A DNA stretch of 64,000 nt from assembly GCA_003165595.1 (NCBI GenBank), contig PLWQ01000018.1, positions 1 to 64,000 on the forward strand. The letters are read 5' to 3'. A program made the translations under genes and the position numbers. Below, piece by piece: positions 1 to 8,051 of this stretch (position 1 is the stretch's first letter; the number at the start of each line of letters is the position of its first letter). The notes below the pieces were generated by a model that did no database searches, had not been told where the DNA came from, and was given only the letters and a program-made list of their open reading frames with translations. The stretch comes from Fibrobacterota bacterium (lineage in GTDB: Bacteria > Fibrobacterota > Chitinivibrionia > Chitinivibrionales > FEN-1185).

Positions 1-12
1 TCATTAATATAG

Positions 13-249
13 TCAGAGAGGGCAGGTGGTTACATTTTATCGGTCCAGCAATCGAATCAAAGCTCATCTATTGCATTCTTTTACCTTTTGTCGCCCACGG
101 GCAAAAAGGTCGCTCAGTTCTCTAATTTAGCCAGAACCTCGGTTTTCTTTAGCACCTCAAACCGCAACCTTCGGGAAGGCCTCTACATCCTCCGTGCCCA
201 ACTCCCCGACAAAACCGTCCTGAGCCGAACCTTCATGTTCACAAGATAA
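13..249 (+). pseudogene. 3' remnant of a secreted protein with C-terminal sorting-type tail
   Basis: The frame is open from 13 to a TAA at 247-249, but it has no start codon and is preceded by an in-frame TAG at 10-12. Its last ~30 residues (tail reading NLREGLYILRAQLPDK, then TFMFTR) match the ends of the two intact secreted proteins at 1490-2584 and 2617-3654. The DNA of the last ~85 bases is nearly identical to that of the third copy. It is either the end of a gene broken by the TAG or a detached 3' cassette. The window edge prevents seeing more upstream. Function unknown; the tail resembles type IX-like sorting domains (inference). Confidence 0.6.
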
Positions 250-269
250 GCAACACCCGCCAACGCGGA

Positions 270-1359
270 ATGTCGCAAGAGTACGGTTTCATAAGATCGT
301 GCTTTTGCCGCGTCGGGACTCTTGCGGTGACCTGCTTCCAGGTCCCTTACGGCAGCACAAACGGTTCACCCTACTTAGGATGGGACCTTAACTGCATTTG
401 TGGCTCCACCTGTTCTTACGGTCAACAAACGCACACCAACCCCTTGGAACCGGGAGTCAACAATCCGGACTATCCTTTCTGGGAACAAATCTTTTCTCCG
501 AATGTGAGTCTGAACCCCGGCTCGGTGGTGGTAATTCTTGCTTATGCTAACATTGGTTCTCATTCCGGGGGGCCGGATTTGGACGTTACCGGGAATTTTA
601 TCGTGGATGGGGTTCGATTCATCTCCACAACCGACAGGTACCCCCGATTACGGGGTTGACCAGACGATCTATGCGGATTATCCACAATCGGGCTATCCCG
701 CTCAGAAAAATAGTCCCTCTCTTTTGTTTTCCACGAACGGTATGTTCACTGAGGACGAAGAGAACCGGGGTTACGAGGACATGGGGAATGAACCAGGCGG
801 CAATGGAATGTCCAAGACGCCTTTCTTTCTAAATAATGCATGCAAATTAAATAATTACACTTGGACGCAACCCGGAGAGGCTGAAAACCCCAACAACGGC
901 GGGTTGGCAATAAGCAAATGCTTGGGCAATTTGTACGCTCTTGGGCATTCCGGGCTTATTTGCATGGGCACAGCAGATGACAACCATCCAGGCGACAGCT
1001 ATTCACCTTTTACGACTTGTTTGGTAAATGGTCTCGATTTCGGTCAAGCGTTTCTTGCACAGCAGAATTCTTACCCATGGGGTCCTTTCTACAGCCTTCT
1101 CGGCGCAGGGTCTCTGAGAGCCCAACCCTATGTTCAGTACAACTCGGCTGTCGAGCAAAACTTAACCATAACAACGAGCCAATCTCCATTGACCCTAAGT
1201 CAGCCTTTCTTCATACAGAATGTCACTGTTAGCGGGTCAGGTAGCTGGTCTTTAACCTCGAACAATTCGGCGGCGCCGCCCGGCCCGGGGACAAAGTCGG
1301 AAATAGTCGTATTGCCGGAATGTGATTTGGCGGGCGAAGTTGATTTGAAGGCGAACTAA
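270..1359 (+). pseudogene. Frameshifted, probably 5'-truncated extracellular protein gene
   Basis: Two overlapping frames make up one gene: 270-659 and then the +1 frame ending at 1359. Reading switches cleanly if one C is dropped from the CCCCC run at 640-644, giving ...DRYP-DYGVDQT... . The apparent ATG at 270 lies inside a terminator-like hairpin and has no ribosome site, so the true 5' end is probably missing. The joined product (~360 residues) is rich in Asn, Ser, Gly and Pro. It contains a GHSGLICMGT stretch and a GPFYSLLGAGSLRAQPYV stretch, which recall the end of gingipain/C25-like domains, then a beta-rich end with LPECDLAGEVDL. I cannot assign a family firmly. It is either a dead gene or an assembly indel. 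Confidence 0.45.
277..306 (+). terminator. Hairpin after the first secreted-protein remnant
   Basis: AAGAGTACG (277-285) pairs with CGTGCTTTT (298-306), with two G-T pairs and a 12-base loop. The same hairpin in perfect form follows the third paralogue at 3685-3715, so it looks like a duplicated transcription terminator. It covers the first codons of the frame that begins at 270, which argues that 270 is not a true start. Confidence 0.5.
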
Positions 1360-1489
1360 TGATCTATGGCAAAACCTGGTGTTTTCTACCAGAAAACGGT
1401 TTAAGAGGATTCTTGGCCAAGGTTGAAGCATTTCGAGTATATTGTTGGGTAGTTGACATTAAATTCAATCTTTTCTCAGGGAGGGCGCA

Positions 1490-2584
1490 ATGAAAAGAAC
1501 CGTCCCACAATTTCTCCTTACAGTTGTGTTCCTGATTGCGGTGTTTTTCCCGGGACGGGCGTTTCCTGATTATGTGGAAGGAATAGACACTACCGATGCA
1601 AACGGGTTCGGATTAGATTCTGCGTTTCAAGTGTCATATGGCTTTATCGGCGGCAGGAAAGCACAAAGTCTTGCGTACTACGTCTACGGGGGGTGTGGAT
1701 GCGATGGTTTTTTCCCCTATAACTTTGATGACATCACCATGGCTCCAAACAAGGTGTGGTTTCCCGGGAGGAATAATTACGTAAAGGGGGAAAACTTATT
1801 TAATTGTTTCACAATGGTGAGTACCAAGGACAGTACCTACTCAAAAGTCCAGTTTCTGCAACAAGTCTCAGGTAATGAATATGTGTTCAGATATGGTATC
1901 AATACCACTCCCAAGGATAGGTCTCTTATCAAGTCCGGCTACAATCGTTCGGAATTCTACAAACCGAACAACTTTGTTGAGACTTTCTATAACCATTCGG
2001 GTACTATTGCCGATACTATAGCATGGGATCCGCCTTTGCCGAGCAACAACCATCTTCTCGGATACGTCTTTTATTTCACAAAACGTTTAGAAAACTTAGG
2101 AAATGTTGATACAACTGCTCCTGTAAACATGGCGCAATGGGATTCCCTAACATTTTACGATACAAGTTGGGTGCCATTTTCGACAGCATTGCAAGATTCT
2201 TTTTTTTATTCCATTTATTACCGGAATCTTGTTGCGGTCTATGCCGAGGGAAGATCAAGTTTCCTGTCGGGATGGTCAAAGCATGAATACCAGATAGTCG
2301 ACACCAAGACATGGTCACGCGAAAATGGCGAGTCAATTAACAAAATGCAAGTAACAAGGTCTGGAACTGGCTATTCAGTAAGAATTCGAGGATTCTCTGG
2401 AAAGACATCATCTATTTCGTTATTGTCCCTTTTGGGCCAGGAAGTCTTTCGTCTTACCACTATTGGGGATAGATCTGTATTTCTGAGCACCTCAAACCGC
2501 AGCCTCCGTGAAGGCCTCTACATCCTCCGGGCCGAACTTCCCGACAAAACCGTCCTTACCCGTACCTTCATGTTCACGAGATAA
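1490..2584 (+). CDS. Secreted protein with C-terminal sorting-type domain (paralogue A)
   Basis: 364 residues. A signal peptide is clear (basic start, hydrophobic LLTVVFLIAVFF, cleavage near GRAFPD). The mature part starts DYVEGIDTTDANGFGLDSAF, which is shared with the next gene, so the two are tandem paralogues. The last ~80 residues form a sorting-type beta domain ending LREGLYILRAELPDKTVL and TFMFTR. The ATG follows AGGGAGG. Cysteines are clustered near residue 70 (GGCGCDGF). No catalytic motif was recognised; the body may be a beta-sandwich or fibronectin-like domain (inference). Export followed by surface anchoring or release is likely. Only ~32 bases separate it from the following gene, so co-transcription is probable. 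Confidence 0.75.
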   Translation: MKRTVPQFLLTVVFLIAVFFPGRAFPDYVEGIDTTDANGFGLDSAFQVSYGFIGGRKAQSLAYYVYGGCGCDGFFPYNFDDITMAPNKVWFPGRNNYVKGENLFNCFTMVSTKDSTYSKVQFLQQVSGNEYVFRYGINTTPKDRSLIKSGYNRSEFYKPNNFVETFYNHSGTIADTIAWDPPLPSNNHLLGYVFYFTKRLENLGNVDTTAPVNMAQWDSLTFYDTSWVPFSTALQDSFFYSIYYRNLVAVYAEGRSSFLSGWSKHEYQIVDTKTWSRENGESINKMQVTRSGTGYSVRIRGFSGKTSSISLLSLLGQEVFRLTTIGDRSVFLSTSNRSLREGLYILRAELPDKTVLTRTFMFTR

Positions 2585-2616
2585 GACTGCGCCAATCTCT
2601 CAGCGTGGAGAAACCG

Positions 2617-3654
2617 ATGAAAGCCATGGCATCCAGGTTTGCGTTTGCAGTAGTACTGCTGGTGGCAGGCCTTTTGCCGAGTCTGGCATTCTCTGACTAT
2701 GTCGAAGGAATCGATACGACTGACACGAACGGGTATGGGCTGGATTCGGCATTCGTAATCACTGGCTACGGCCCGTACATTTGGGGCAACTCTCTCCACG
2801 GCTATGGATTTGGTGACTGTGGTGGATTCTATAATTATACTTTTGGTGACATTGCGATGGCTCCGGAAAAGCTGGTTGCAACGGGTGTATCCCGGAATCT
2901 GTTTGGCTGTTTTATCTTAAGAAACAATAGGGATAGCACTTATTCAAAAATTCAGGTATTGCAACACGTTTCCGGATTCAAATACATATATAGGTGCGGT
3001 ACCAACACCACACGCAACAATCGAATGCTGACGCAATCCAATTATGACCATTCGCTATTTTGGAAGCCGAACAACCTGGCTTGCACCTACGGATTCAATC
3101 CGCCAAGTACTATTATTTCGTGGGAACCGCCGCTTTTGAACAACAACCATCTTCTTGGGTACATTCTCTACGGTTCAAAGATCGACGCAGCTATTGACAC
3201 AAATGCACCTGTGAACATGGCACAATGGGATTCCCTGTCTTTTAGCGACTCTACTTCTATGGATTCCAGACATTCTTACCTTGTGGACGGTCAATATTTT
3301 AATCTTGTGGCGGTGTACGCAGAGGGCAGGTCTGGCTTCCTATCTGGATTCACCAGGCTGGAGGGCTGCAGTTCGGGAGGCGCGATTCTAAAACCCTCAG
3401 CATTGCATTCGTCATTAAACGCAATGCAAATTGCACGATCAACTGCAGGCTTCCTCATCACGCTCAACAGGATCTCAGCCTGTCCCTTTTCCATCGTAGT
3501 CTTCTCCTTGTCAGGACAAGAAATGGTCTGTCTTCCAGTTAATGGAAAACAGGCGATGCTGACAAACCGCAACCTTCGGGAAGGCCTCTACATCCTCCGT
3601 GCCCAACTCCCCGACAAAACCGTCCTTACCCGTACCTTCATGTTCACGAGATAG
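2617..3654 (+). CDS. Secreted protein with C-terminal sorting-type domain (paralogue B)
   Basis: 345 residues from ATG 2617, chosen because GGAG lies 6 bases upstream; a GTG at 2605 is in frame but overlaps that site. It has a signal peptide (MKAMASRFAFAVVLLVAGLL, cleavage near SLAFSD), then the DYVEGIDTTDTNGYGLDSAF block shared with the previous gene. Both share further blocks such as PVNMAQWDSL and NLVAVYAEGRS. The C-terminal tail (NLREGLYILRAQLPDK) is almost identical in DNA to the fragment at 160-246. Downstream is a perfect stem-loop at 3685-3715. Unknown function; an extracellular structural or binding role is the most that can be inferred. Confidence 0.75.
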   Translation: MKAMASRFAFAVVLLVAGLLPSLAFSDYVEGIDTTDTNGYGLDSAFVITGYGPYIWGNSLHGYGFGDCGGFYNYTFGDIAMAPEKLVATGVSRNLFGCFILRNNRDSTYSKIQVLQHVSGFKYIYRCGTNTTRNNRMLTQSNYDHSLFWKPNNLACTYGFNPPSTIISWEPPLLNNNHLLGYILYGSKIDAAIDTNAPVNMAQWDSLSFSDSTSMDSRHSYLVDGQYFNLVAVYAEGRSGFLSGFTRLEGCSSGGAILKPSALHSSLNAMQIARSTAGFLITLNRISACPFSIVVFSLSGQEMVCLPVNGKQAMLTNRNLREGLYILRAQLPDKTVLTRTFMFTR

Positions 3655-3684
3655 CAAATCAACGCCCGCATCGACCAATACTAC

Positions 3685-3720
3685 AAGAGCACGGTCCAAC
3701 AAAGATCGTGCTCTTTCTGC
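3685..3720 (+). terminator. Terminator after the secreted-protein pair
   Basis: AAGAGCACG (3685-3693) and CGTGCTCTT (3707-3715) pair perfectly around a 13-base loop, followed by TTCTG. It is a better-paired copy of the hairpin at 277-306. Confidence 0.6.
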
Positions 3721-3843
3721 GTCACCGTCATTGTTTGGGTCACCGCGCCCAACGCCGCTCATTGATTTCTCAGCGCAAGCCTTTCCAACTTTCAACTTTA
3801 AACCTTTCAACTTTTCAACTTTCTTCTCAGTGTTCTCTGTGTC

Positions 3844-4896
3844 TCAGTGGTGAATCCTTTTTCCGAGCTTAGCCCAGACATCTGCCTTTATCAGGATCCC
3901 GTTGGGCGCGAAAAGCATCACGAGCACCAGAATGGCGCCGAAAACCGCTTCGTCGTACGAGCCGAAATAGCCTCGCAATGACAGAAAATTGAGCACGACG
4001 CTGGCGGCAACGGCTCCCCATAAATTAGCCATGCCGCCCACCGCCACGATGGCAACGTAGCGGATCGATTTCATGATTGACGCTTCGGAAGGGCCGATGC
4101 CGCCGTTATAATGGGTGAGGAACACGCCCGCCACGGCGGCGAATACCGCGCTCAACACAAACAGGCCCAGTTTGTAGCGCGCGGTGTCGACGCCCATTGC
4201 CGATGCCGCTTCCTCGTTGCCGTGAATGGCCCGCAGCGCCCTGCCTGCCCGCGAATCAACGAGGTTGTGCATAAAAAGAGCCGCCGCACACACCAGGAAC
4301 CAGGCGACGTAATAGTTGGGAACGCGCTCCGCCATTGCACCCGAAACACTTAGGCCCGGAACGAGCACAAAAGGAGGCACGCCCGTGAGCCCGTCCGCGC
4401 CGCCGAACACCTTGGTGCCGAGCACTATCTTGTAAATGATTGAACCGAATCCCAGCGTTGCCATGGCCAGGTAATGGCCGTGCAGCCGCAGTACCGGTAC
4501 GCCGATGAGAAATGCGACGGCAACGGCAGCGAGGATGGCAGCCGCGCATGCCAGGCAGGGGTTGAGCAGCGCGACGGCTGATCCGTACGCATCCTTTCCG
4601 AGCGCAAGGAATCCAGCCTTCACGAATGCGTGCCCGATGCCCGAGCGCGCGAAGGCCGAAAAGTCGGCAGTGACAAGCGCCGCGGACACGTAGCCGCCGA
4701 TGGCGAAGAATCCCGCGTGACCAAGCGAGATTTGTCCCGCATATCCCATCAGCATGCACAATCCGATAACCACAATGGTGTAGTAGGCCGCCATGGTGAG
4801 CTGCGTGAGGTAGAACGATTGGCCTGCCGCGGTCACGGCAACCTGGACCGCGGTTACGAAAACGGCCAATACACAAAGCGGAATGAGTCGTTTCAT
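3844..4896 (-). CDS. livM: Branched-chain amino acid ABC transporter permease LivM
   Basis: 350 residues from ATG 4896 (MKRLIPLCVLAVFVTAV); a TTG at 4917 is an alternative start. Multiple hydrophobic segments and the family hallmark block YAGQISLGHAGFFAIGGY near residue 55 identify the LivM inner-membrane permease. The EAA-loop-like HGNEEAASAMGVD near 230 would contact the ATPase. It begins 27 bases after livH ends and completes the paaK-ACT-livKHM run on the minus strand. No livG or livF ATPase gene follows: the next genes are secreted proteins on the other strand. The ATPases must be encoded elsewhere or shared with another transporter. Confidence 0.92.
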   Translation of the reverse strand: MKRLIPLCVLAVFVTAVQVAVTAAGQSFYLTQLTMAAYYTIVVIGLCMLMGYAGQISLGHAGFFAIGGYVSAALVTADFSAFARSGIGHAFVKAGFLALGKDAYGSAVALLNPCLACAAAILAAVAVAFLIGVPVLRLHGHYLAMATLGFGSIIYKIVLGTKVFGGADGLTGVPPFVLVPGLSVSGAMAERVPNYYVAWFLVCAAALFMHNLVDSRAGRALRAIHGNEEAASAMGVDTARYKLGLFVLSAVFAAVAGVFLTHYNGGIGPSEASIMKSIRYVAIVAVGGMANLWGAVAASVVLNFLSLRGYFGSYDEAVFGAILVLVMLFAPNGILIKADVWAKLGKRIHH

Positions 4897-4923
4897 GGGT
4901 GTGCACCAGGCCCTCAAGGGTTC

Positions 4924-5814
4924 CTAGAACTCCGAGAGTCTTCCTGTTTCCTTGTTGCCGAACAACCCGGCGGGTTTGAAAAAGAGAATGACAAGCAATA
5001 TGCCGATGGCTATCACGTCTTTATAGGCGACCGGGACCACGCTGATGCTCAGCGCCTCGATGATTCCCAGCAGGAGGCCGGCCGCCACGGCCGCCGTAGT
5101 GTTGCCCAGACCTCCCAGAATCGCAACCGTAAATCCCTTGATGGCCAGCGGCGTGCCGATTTCGTACTGCGTCTGCGTGAGCGGCGATATCACACAGCCC
5201 GCAAGCGCGCCGATCGCCGCGCTTAGCATAAACGATATCGTCACCATGTTCTTCGCGTTGATCCCGCAGAGCACTGCCGCCATGCGGTTTGACGAGCACG
5301 CGCGCATGGAACGGCCCGTGAGGGTGTGGCGAAAGAATATCGAGAGGAAGATCACCATTGCTCCGCACACGCCCAGCACCCACAGCACCTGCGGCGACAT
5401 GTGCGCGCCAAGTATGGAGATGGACGAGCATTCGTTGCCGGTAAAATAAGGCAGGGCGCGCACCTTTTCGTCCCAGATGTGAAGTGCGGCCTCCCGGAGA
5501 AGAATGGAAACGCCGATGGTGATCATGATCATTCGCAGCACGGAAGGCTGCCGCAGCCACCGGATGCACGCAATCTCCACCAGCGCGCCGACGAGCGAGG
5601 TGATCACAACCGCGCATGCGATGGCGGCGGGAAGCGGCATCACCGCGGACAGCGAAACGGCGGTCATGCCGCCCAGCATCACGAACTCGCCTTGCGCAAA
5701 GTTGATGATGCCGGTGGTATTGTAAATTATGTTGAACCCGATTGCAACGATTGCGTAAATGCTTCCGCTTGTAATGCCGGAGAAAAGATATTGAAGCAAC
5801 AGTTCGAAAGACAT
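4924..5814 (-). CDS. livH: Branched-chain amino acid ABC transporter permease LivH
   Basis: 296 residues from ATG 5814 (MSFELLLQYLFSGITSGSIY); the in-frame extension to 5877 runs into a hairpin region and is rejected. The sequence holds the LivH signature GIINFAQGEFVMLGGM near residue 35 and eight or so membrane segments. CSSNRMAAVLCGINAKNMVT near 190 is the ATPase-contact loop. It is the partner of LivM in the inner membrane. It lies 178 bases downstream of livK, separated by four strong hairpins that probably make expression lower than that of the binding protein. Confidence 0.92.
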   Translation of the reverse strand: MSFELLLQYLFSGITSGSIYAIVAIGFNIIYNTTGIINFAQGEFVMLGGMTAVSLSAVMPLPAAIACAVVITSLVGALVEIACIRWLRQPSVLRMIMITIGVSILLREAALHIWDEKVRALPYFTGNECSSISILGAHMSPQVLWVLGVCGAMVIFLSIFFRHTLTGRSMRACSSNRMAAVLCGINAKNMVTISFMLSAAIGALAGCVISPLTQTQYEIGTPLAIKGFTVAILGGLGNTTAAVAAGLLLGIIEALSISVVPVAYKDVIAIGILLVILFFKPAGLFGNKETGRLSEF

Positions 5815-5850
5815 CCTGTACTCTCTCGATGCAGATGACAACATAGAAAA

Positions 5851-5977
5851 CCCCTCTTCTGTGGAAGAGGGGTACACCCGCCCAACGGAAAGGGCGGGGA
5901 AACGTCGAAGGCCGGGGTAAGGTTCTTGAACAACGCGACTTTACCCCGCGACTCCTTCTCCCGCAGGAGAAGGAGTC
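5851..5977 (-). repeat. Array of four hairpins between livK and livH
   Basis: Four consecutive inverted repeats: CCCCTCTTC/GAAGAGGGG (5851-5859/5864-5872), CCCGCCC/GGGCGGG (5877-5883/5892-5898), CGGGGTAA/TTACCCCG (5913-5920/5941-5948) and a perfect 12-bp GACTCCTTCTCC/GGAGAAGGAGTC (5950-5961/5966-5977). They fill the gap between livK and livH. In enteric bacteria comparable REP structures between a binding-protein gene and its permease genes stabilise the upstream message; the same role is inferred here. Confidence 0.75.
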
Positions 5978-5992
5978 CTCCTCGCATCCCGA

Positions 5993-7198
5993 CTAGTTTC
6001 CGTACACAGCGAATTTTCCGCCCTTTACCGTCAGCATTTCAAATGCGTTGATGTCAAGGCCATTGTGGTCGGTGGGCGAGAAGTTGAAAATTCCCGCCGT
6101 GCCCACGAATCCCTTGAGGCCCTCTATTGCCTCGCGCACTTTCTCCTTGTCGGCGCCCGCGGTCTCAATCGCTTTTGCGAGGATGGAGATCGCGTCGTAC
6201 GCATGGCCGCCAAAAGTGCTTACGTCCTCTTTGTATTTGCTTTCGTAATCGGTCTTGTATTTTTCGAGCAGCGCCTTCTGCGGATTGTCTTTTGCCAAGA
6301 CATCGACGACCAGCAGCCTCCCGGCCGGGAAGATAATGCCTTCCGCGGCTTCGCCCGCTGCCTGCACATATTTGATGTTGCCGAACCCGTGACTCTGGAA
6401 GAGCGGAATCTTGAGCCCGAGCTGTTTCATGTTCTTTGCGAGGATCGCCTGCGCCGGTTCGATGGACCAGTTGACAACGGCGCCAGGATTGGCGGCCTTG
6501 ATTTTGGTGAGCACGCCGGTAAGGTCTGTGGCGTCTTTTTCGTAAACCTCGTTTGCGACGATGGTAATTTTATAGTCCGGGGCTATCTTCTCGAGCTGTT
6601 CCTTGCCTGCCTTGCCGAAGCCGGTATTGCTTGACGTCACCGCGATCTTATCGATCTTGAGCTTGTTAAGAACCATGAATATCTTGCGCGCGGCATCGCT
6701 GTCTTTTTGCGGCGTTTTGAATACATATTTCGCAAGCGGATTCACGATGGCCTCGGCTGCCGCGCAGGAGATCAGGAGCGTCTTGTTTTCTTCGCACAGG
6801 GCCTTGATCTGCATGGTTTCGCCGGTTGTGGACGGTCCGATAATCGCAAAGACCTTCTCTTCTTCTATCAACTGTTTGGCGAACGATACCGCGTTTTCGG
6901 GCTTGCTTTGGGTGTCTTTGATAACGAGAACCAGTTTGTGACCCTTGACGCCGCCCTTGGCATTGATCTCGTCGACGAGCATCTGGGCGGTTTTTGCCTC
7001 GGGCGAGCCCAGATTGGCCGCCGGGCCGGTCACGGCAAACAGCGCTCCGATTTTGATGGGGTCCGCTGGCTTGGCGGGTGCGGCGGCCGGCGCGGGCGCG
7101 GGAGCCGTTTTTGCGTCTTTGGCCTCTGACGCGCTTGACAAAGTCCATGTACTCAGGATCATCGCGGCGCAGCAAAGCGCCCACATGCGTCTGGTCAT
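5993..7198 (-). CDS. livK: Branched-chain amino acid ABC transporter substrate-binding protein
   Basis: 401 residues from ATG 7198, which has AGGAGG seven bases upstream. A signal peptide (MTRRMWALCCAAMILSTW, cleavage near SSASEA) is followed by an Ala/Pro/Lys-rich linker (residues ~30-48). Then comes a periplasmic type 1 binding fold starting IKIGALFAVTGPAANLG; GPSTTGETM and HAYDAISILAKAI are typical of the family. It captures a branched-chain or aromatic amino acid or related acid and delivers it to LivHM. Neighbouring paaK and ACT genes suggest an aromatic or branched organic acid as ligand (inference from context). Strong hairpins follow the stop codon. Confidence 0.92.
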   Translation of the reverse strand: MTRRMWALCCAAMILSTWTLSSASEAKDAKTAPAPAPAAAPAKPADPIKIGALFAVTGPAANLGSPEAKTAQMLVDEINAKGGVKGHKLVLVIKDTQSKPENAVSFAKQLIEEEKVFAIIGPSTTGETMQIKALCEENKTLLISCAAAEAIVNPLAKYVFKTPQKDSDAARKIFMVLNKLKIDKIAVTSSNTGFGKAGKEQLEKIAPDYKITIVANEVYEKDATDLTGVLTKIKAANPGAVVNWSIEPAQAILAKNMKQLGLKIPLFQSHGFGNIKYVQAAGEAAEGIIFPAGRLLVVDVLAKDNPQKALLEKYKTDYESKYKEDVSTFGGHAYDAISILAKAIETAGADKEKVREAIEGLKGFVGTAGIFNFSPTDHNGLDINAFEMLTVKGGKFAVYGN

Positions 7199-7222
7199 TC
7201 GGAACCTCCTTCGGGTAACGGG

Positions 7223-7346
7223 TGAATCTCCACGTTTGCACATTACAGGCTGCTCTCTTGGGCGTACATCCGGTTGTAATCGCGGTCCCCGAAGGTTCGC
7301 TGTCGCGTCTACTCCTGTAGTGTTGTATGCAGTCGTAGTCGTGGTG
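7223..7346 (-). repeat. Dispersed repeat RA/RB, composite copy
   Basis: On the minus strand 7223-7292 matches 35223-35292 over ~70 bases (shared pieces include GGGGACCGCGATTAC and GAGCAGCCTG). Positions 7296-7346 match 44505-44554 (shared pieces include GACTGCATACA and CTACAGGAGTAG). In this copy the two segments are adjacent; elsewhere they occur singly, so they are separable modules. Most differences in the first module are third-position-like in one frame. Confidence 0.65.
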
Positions 7347-7403
7347 CTTCGGGGAACGCAAACGACTAACTATAAAATTCTTCTTCCTTAGAGATGGAAG
7401 ATG

Positions 7404-7432
7404 CTCCGCAGCTTGCTGCGGGGCTCTTCACT
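7404..7432 (+). repeat. Dispersed hairpin repeat (CCGCAGCTTGCTGCGG type), copy 1
   Basis: CCGCAGCTTGCTGCGG forms a near-perfect palindrome and is followed by GGCTCTTCACT. A second copy lies at 24890-24918 and a diverged one at 36223-36251. Confidence 0.6.
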
Positions 7433-7528
7433 ATGGTGACGGATCGAGTAACATTCGACCTGGAAAGCGTCGGAACAAAGAGCGTGTTCCGCTCGCACAA
7501 GGACCATCCTGGAGGTCGAGAAAACCGG

Positions 7529-7960
7529 TCAGATCTTCCTGACTTCCTCGTCTCTAAGCAGCTTGTAACCGTTTTTCGTGAGCACGTCGATCGCCTTGTC
7601 GCCGTTTTCAAAGCGTAGAAACAGGATTGCCATGTTGGAATGCTGTTCTACAAACGAGTATGTGTATTCGATGTTGAGGTCGTTTTTGTCGCACAGGCTC
7701 ATGATGTCGTAGAAGATCCCTTCGCGATCGCTGATCTCAACGGCAATCACGGTGTTGAGCTTCACCGTGAACCCTGCCTTCTTGAGCACCTCATTGGCCT
7801 GTTCCGGTTTGTTAACGATCATGCGGAGGATGCCGAAATCCGACGTGTCGGCGATGGTGAGCGCGCGGACGTTGATCTTGTTCTCCTTGAGGATCAGGGC
7901 GACATTCGCGAGCCTGCCCGGCTTGTTCTCGAGAAACACGGAAATCTGCTGGATATTCAT
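7529..7960 (-). CDS. Tandem ACT-domain protein
   Basis: 143 residues, two ACT domains. The first runs from QISVFLENKPGRLANVALIL (residues 5-24) to about 70; the second starts near 72 with VIAVEISDREGIFYDIMSLC. The start has AAGGAG seven bases upstream. ACT domains bind amino acids, and two-ACT proteins of this length commonly accompany phenylacetate-CoA ligase and indolepyruvate oxidoreductase genes in anaerobes. It is followed by livK and preceded by paaK 91 bases upstream, all in one direction. An amino-acid-responsive regulator of aromatic amino acid metabolism is the likely role (inference). Confidence 0.85.
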   Translation of the reverse strand: MNIQQISVFLENKPGRLANVALILKENKINVRALTIADTSDFGILRMIVNKPEQANEVLKKAGFTVKLNTVIAVEISDREGIFYDIMSLCDKNDLNIEYTYSFVEQHSNMAILFLRFENGDKAIDVLTKNGYKLLRDEEVRKI

Positions 7961-8051
7961 GTCACGTCTCCTTGGGATTAATTCCAGATCGCAAATTCCA
8001 GATTACAAATTAGAGTTCCAGTGCCGTTGGTCTAAACCGTCATGCGACACT

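Larger units (their letters stand above)
7199..7528. other. Intergenic stretch carrying three dispersed repeats
   Basis: No gene is supported here. It contains a segment repeated at 35223-35292 (here 7223-7292, opposite strand), a segment repeated at 44505-44554 (here 7296-7346, opposite strand) and a hairpin segment repeated at 24890-24918 and more loosely at 36223-36251 (here 7404-7432). The ribosome site of livK lies at its left edge. Confidence 0.7.

Noticed and set aside
270-659. An independent 129-residue protein starting at 270
   Set aside because: Its start lies inside a duplicated terminator hairpin, without a ribosome site, and its sequence continues in the +1 frame after a C-run.
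5848-5978. CRISPR-like array between livK and livH
   Set aside because: The four palindromes have unrelated sequences and no regular spacers, and no cas gene is present.
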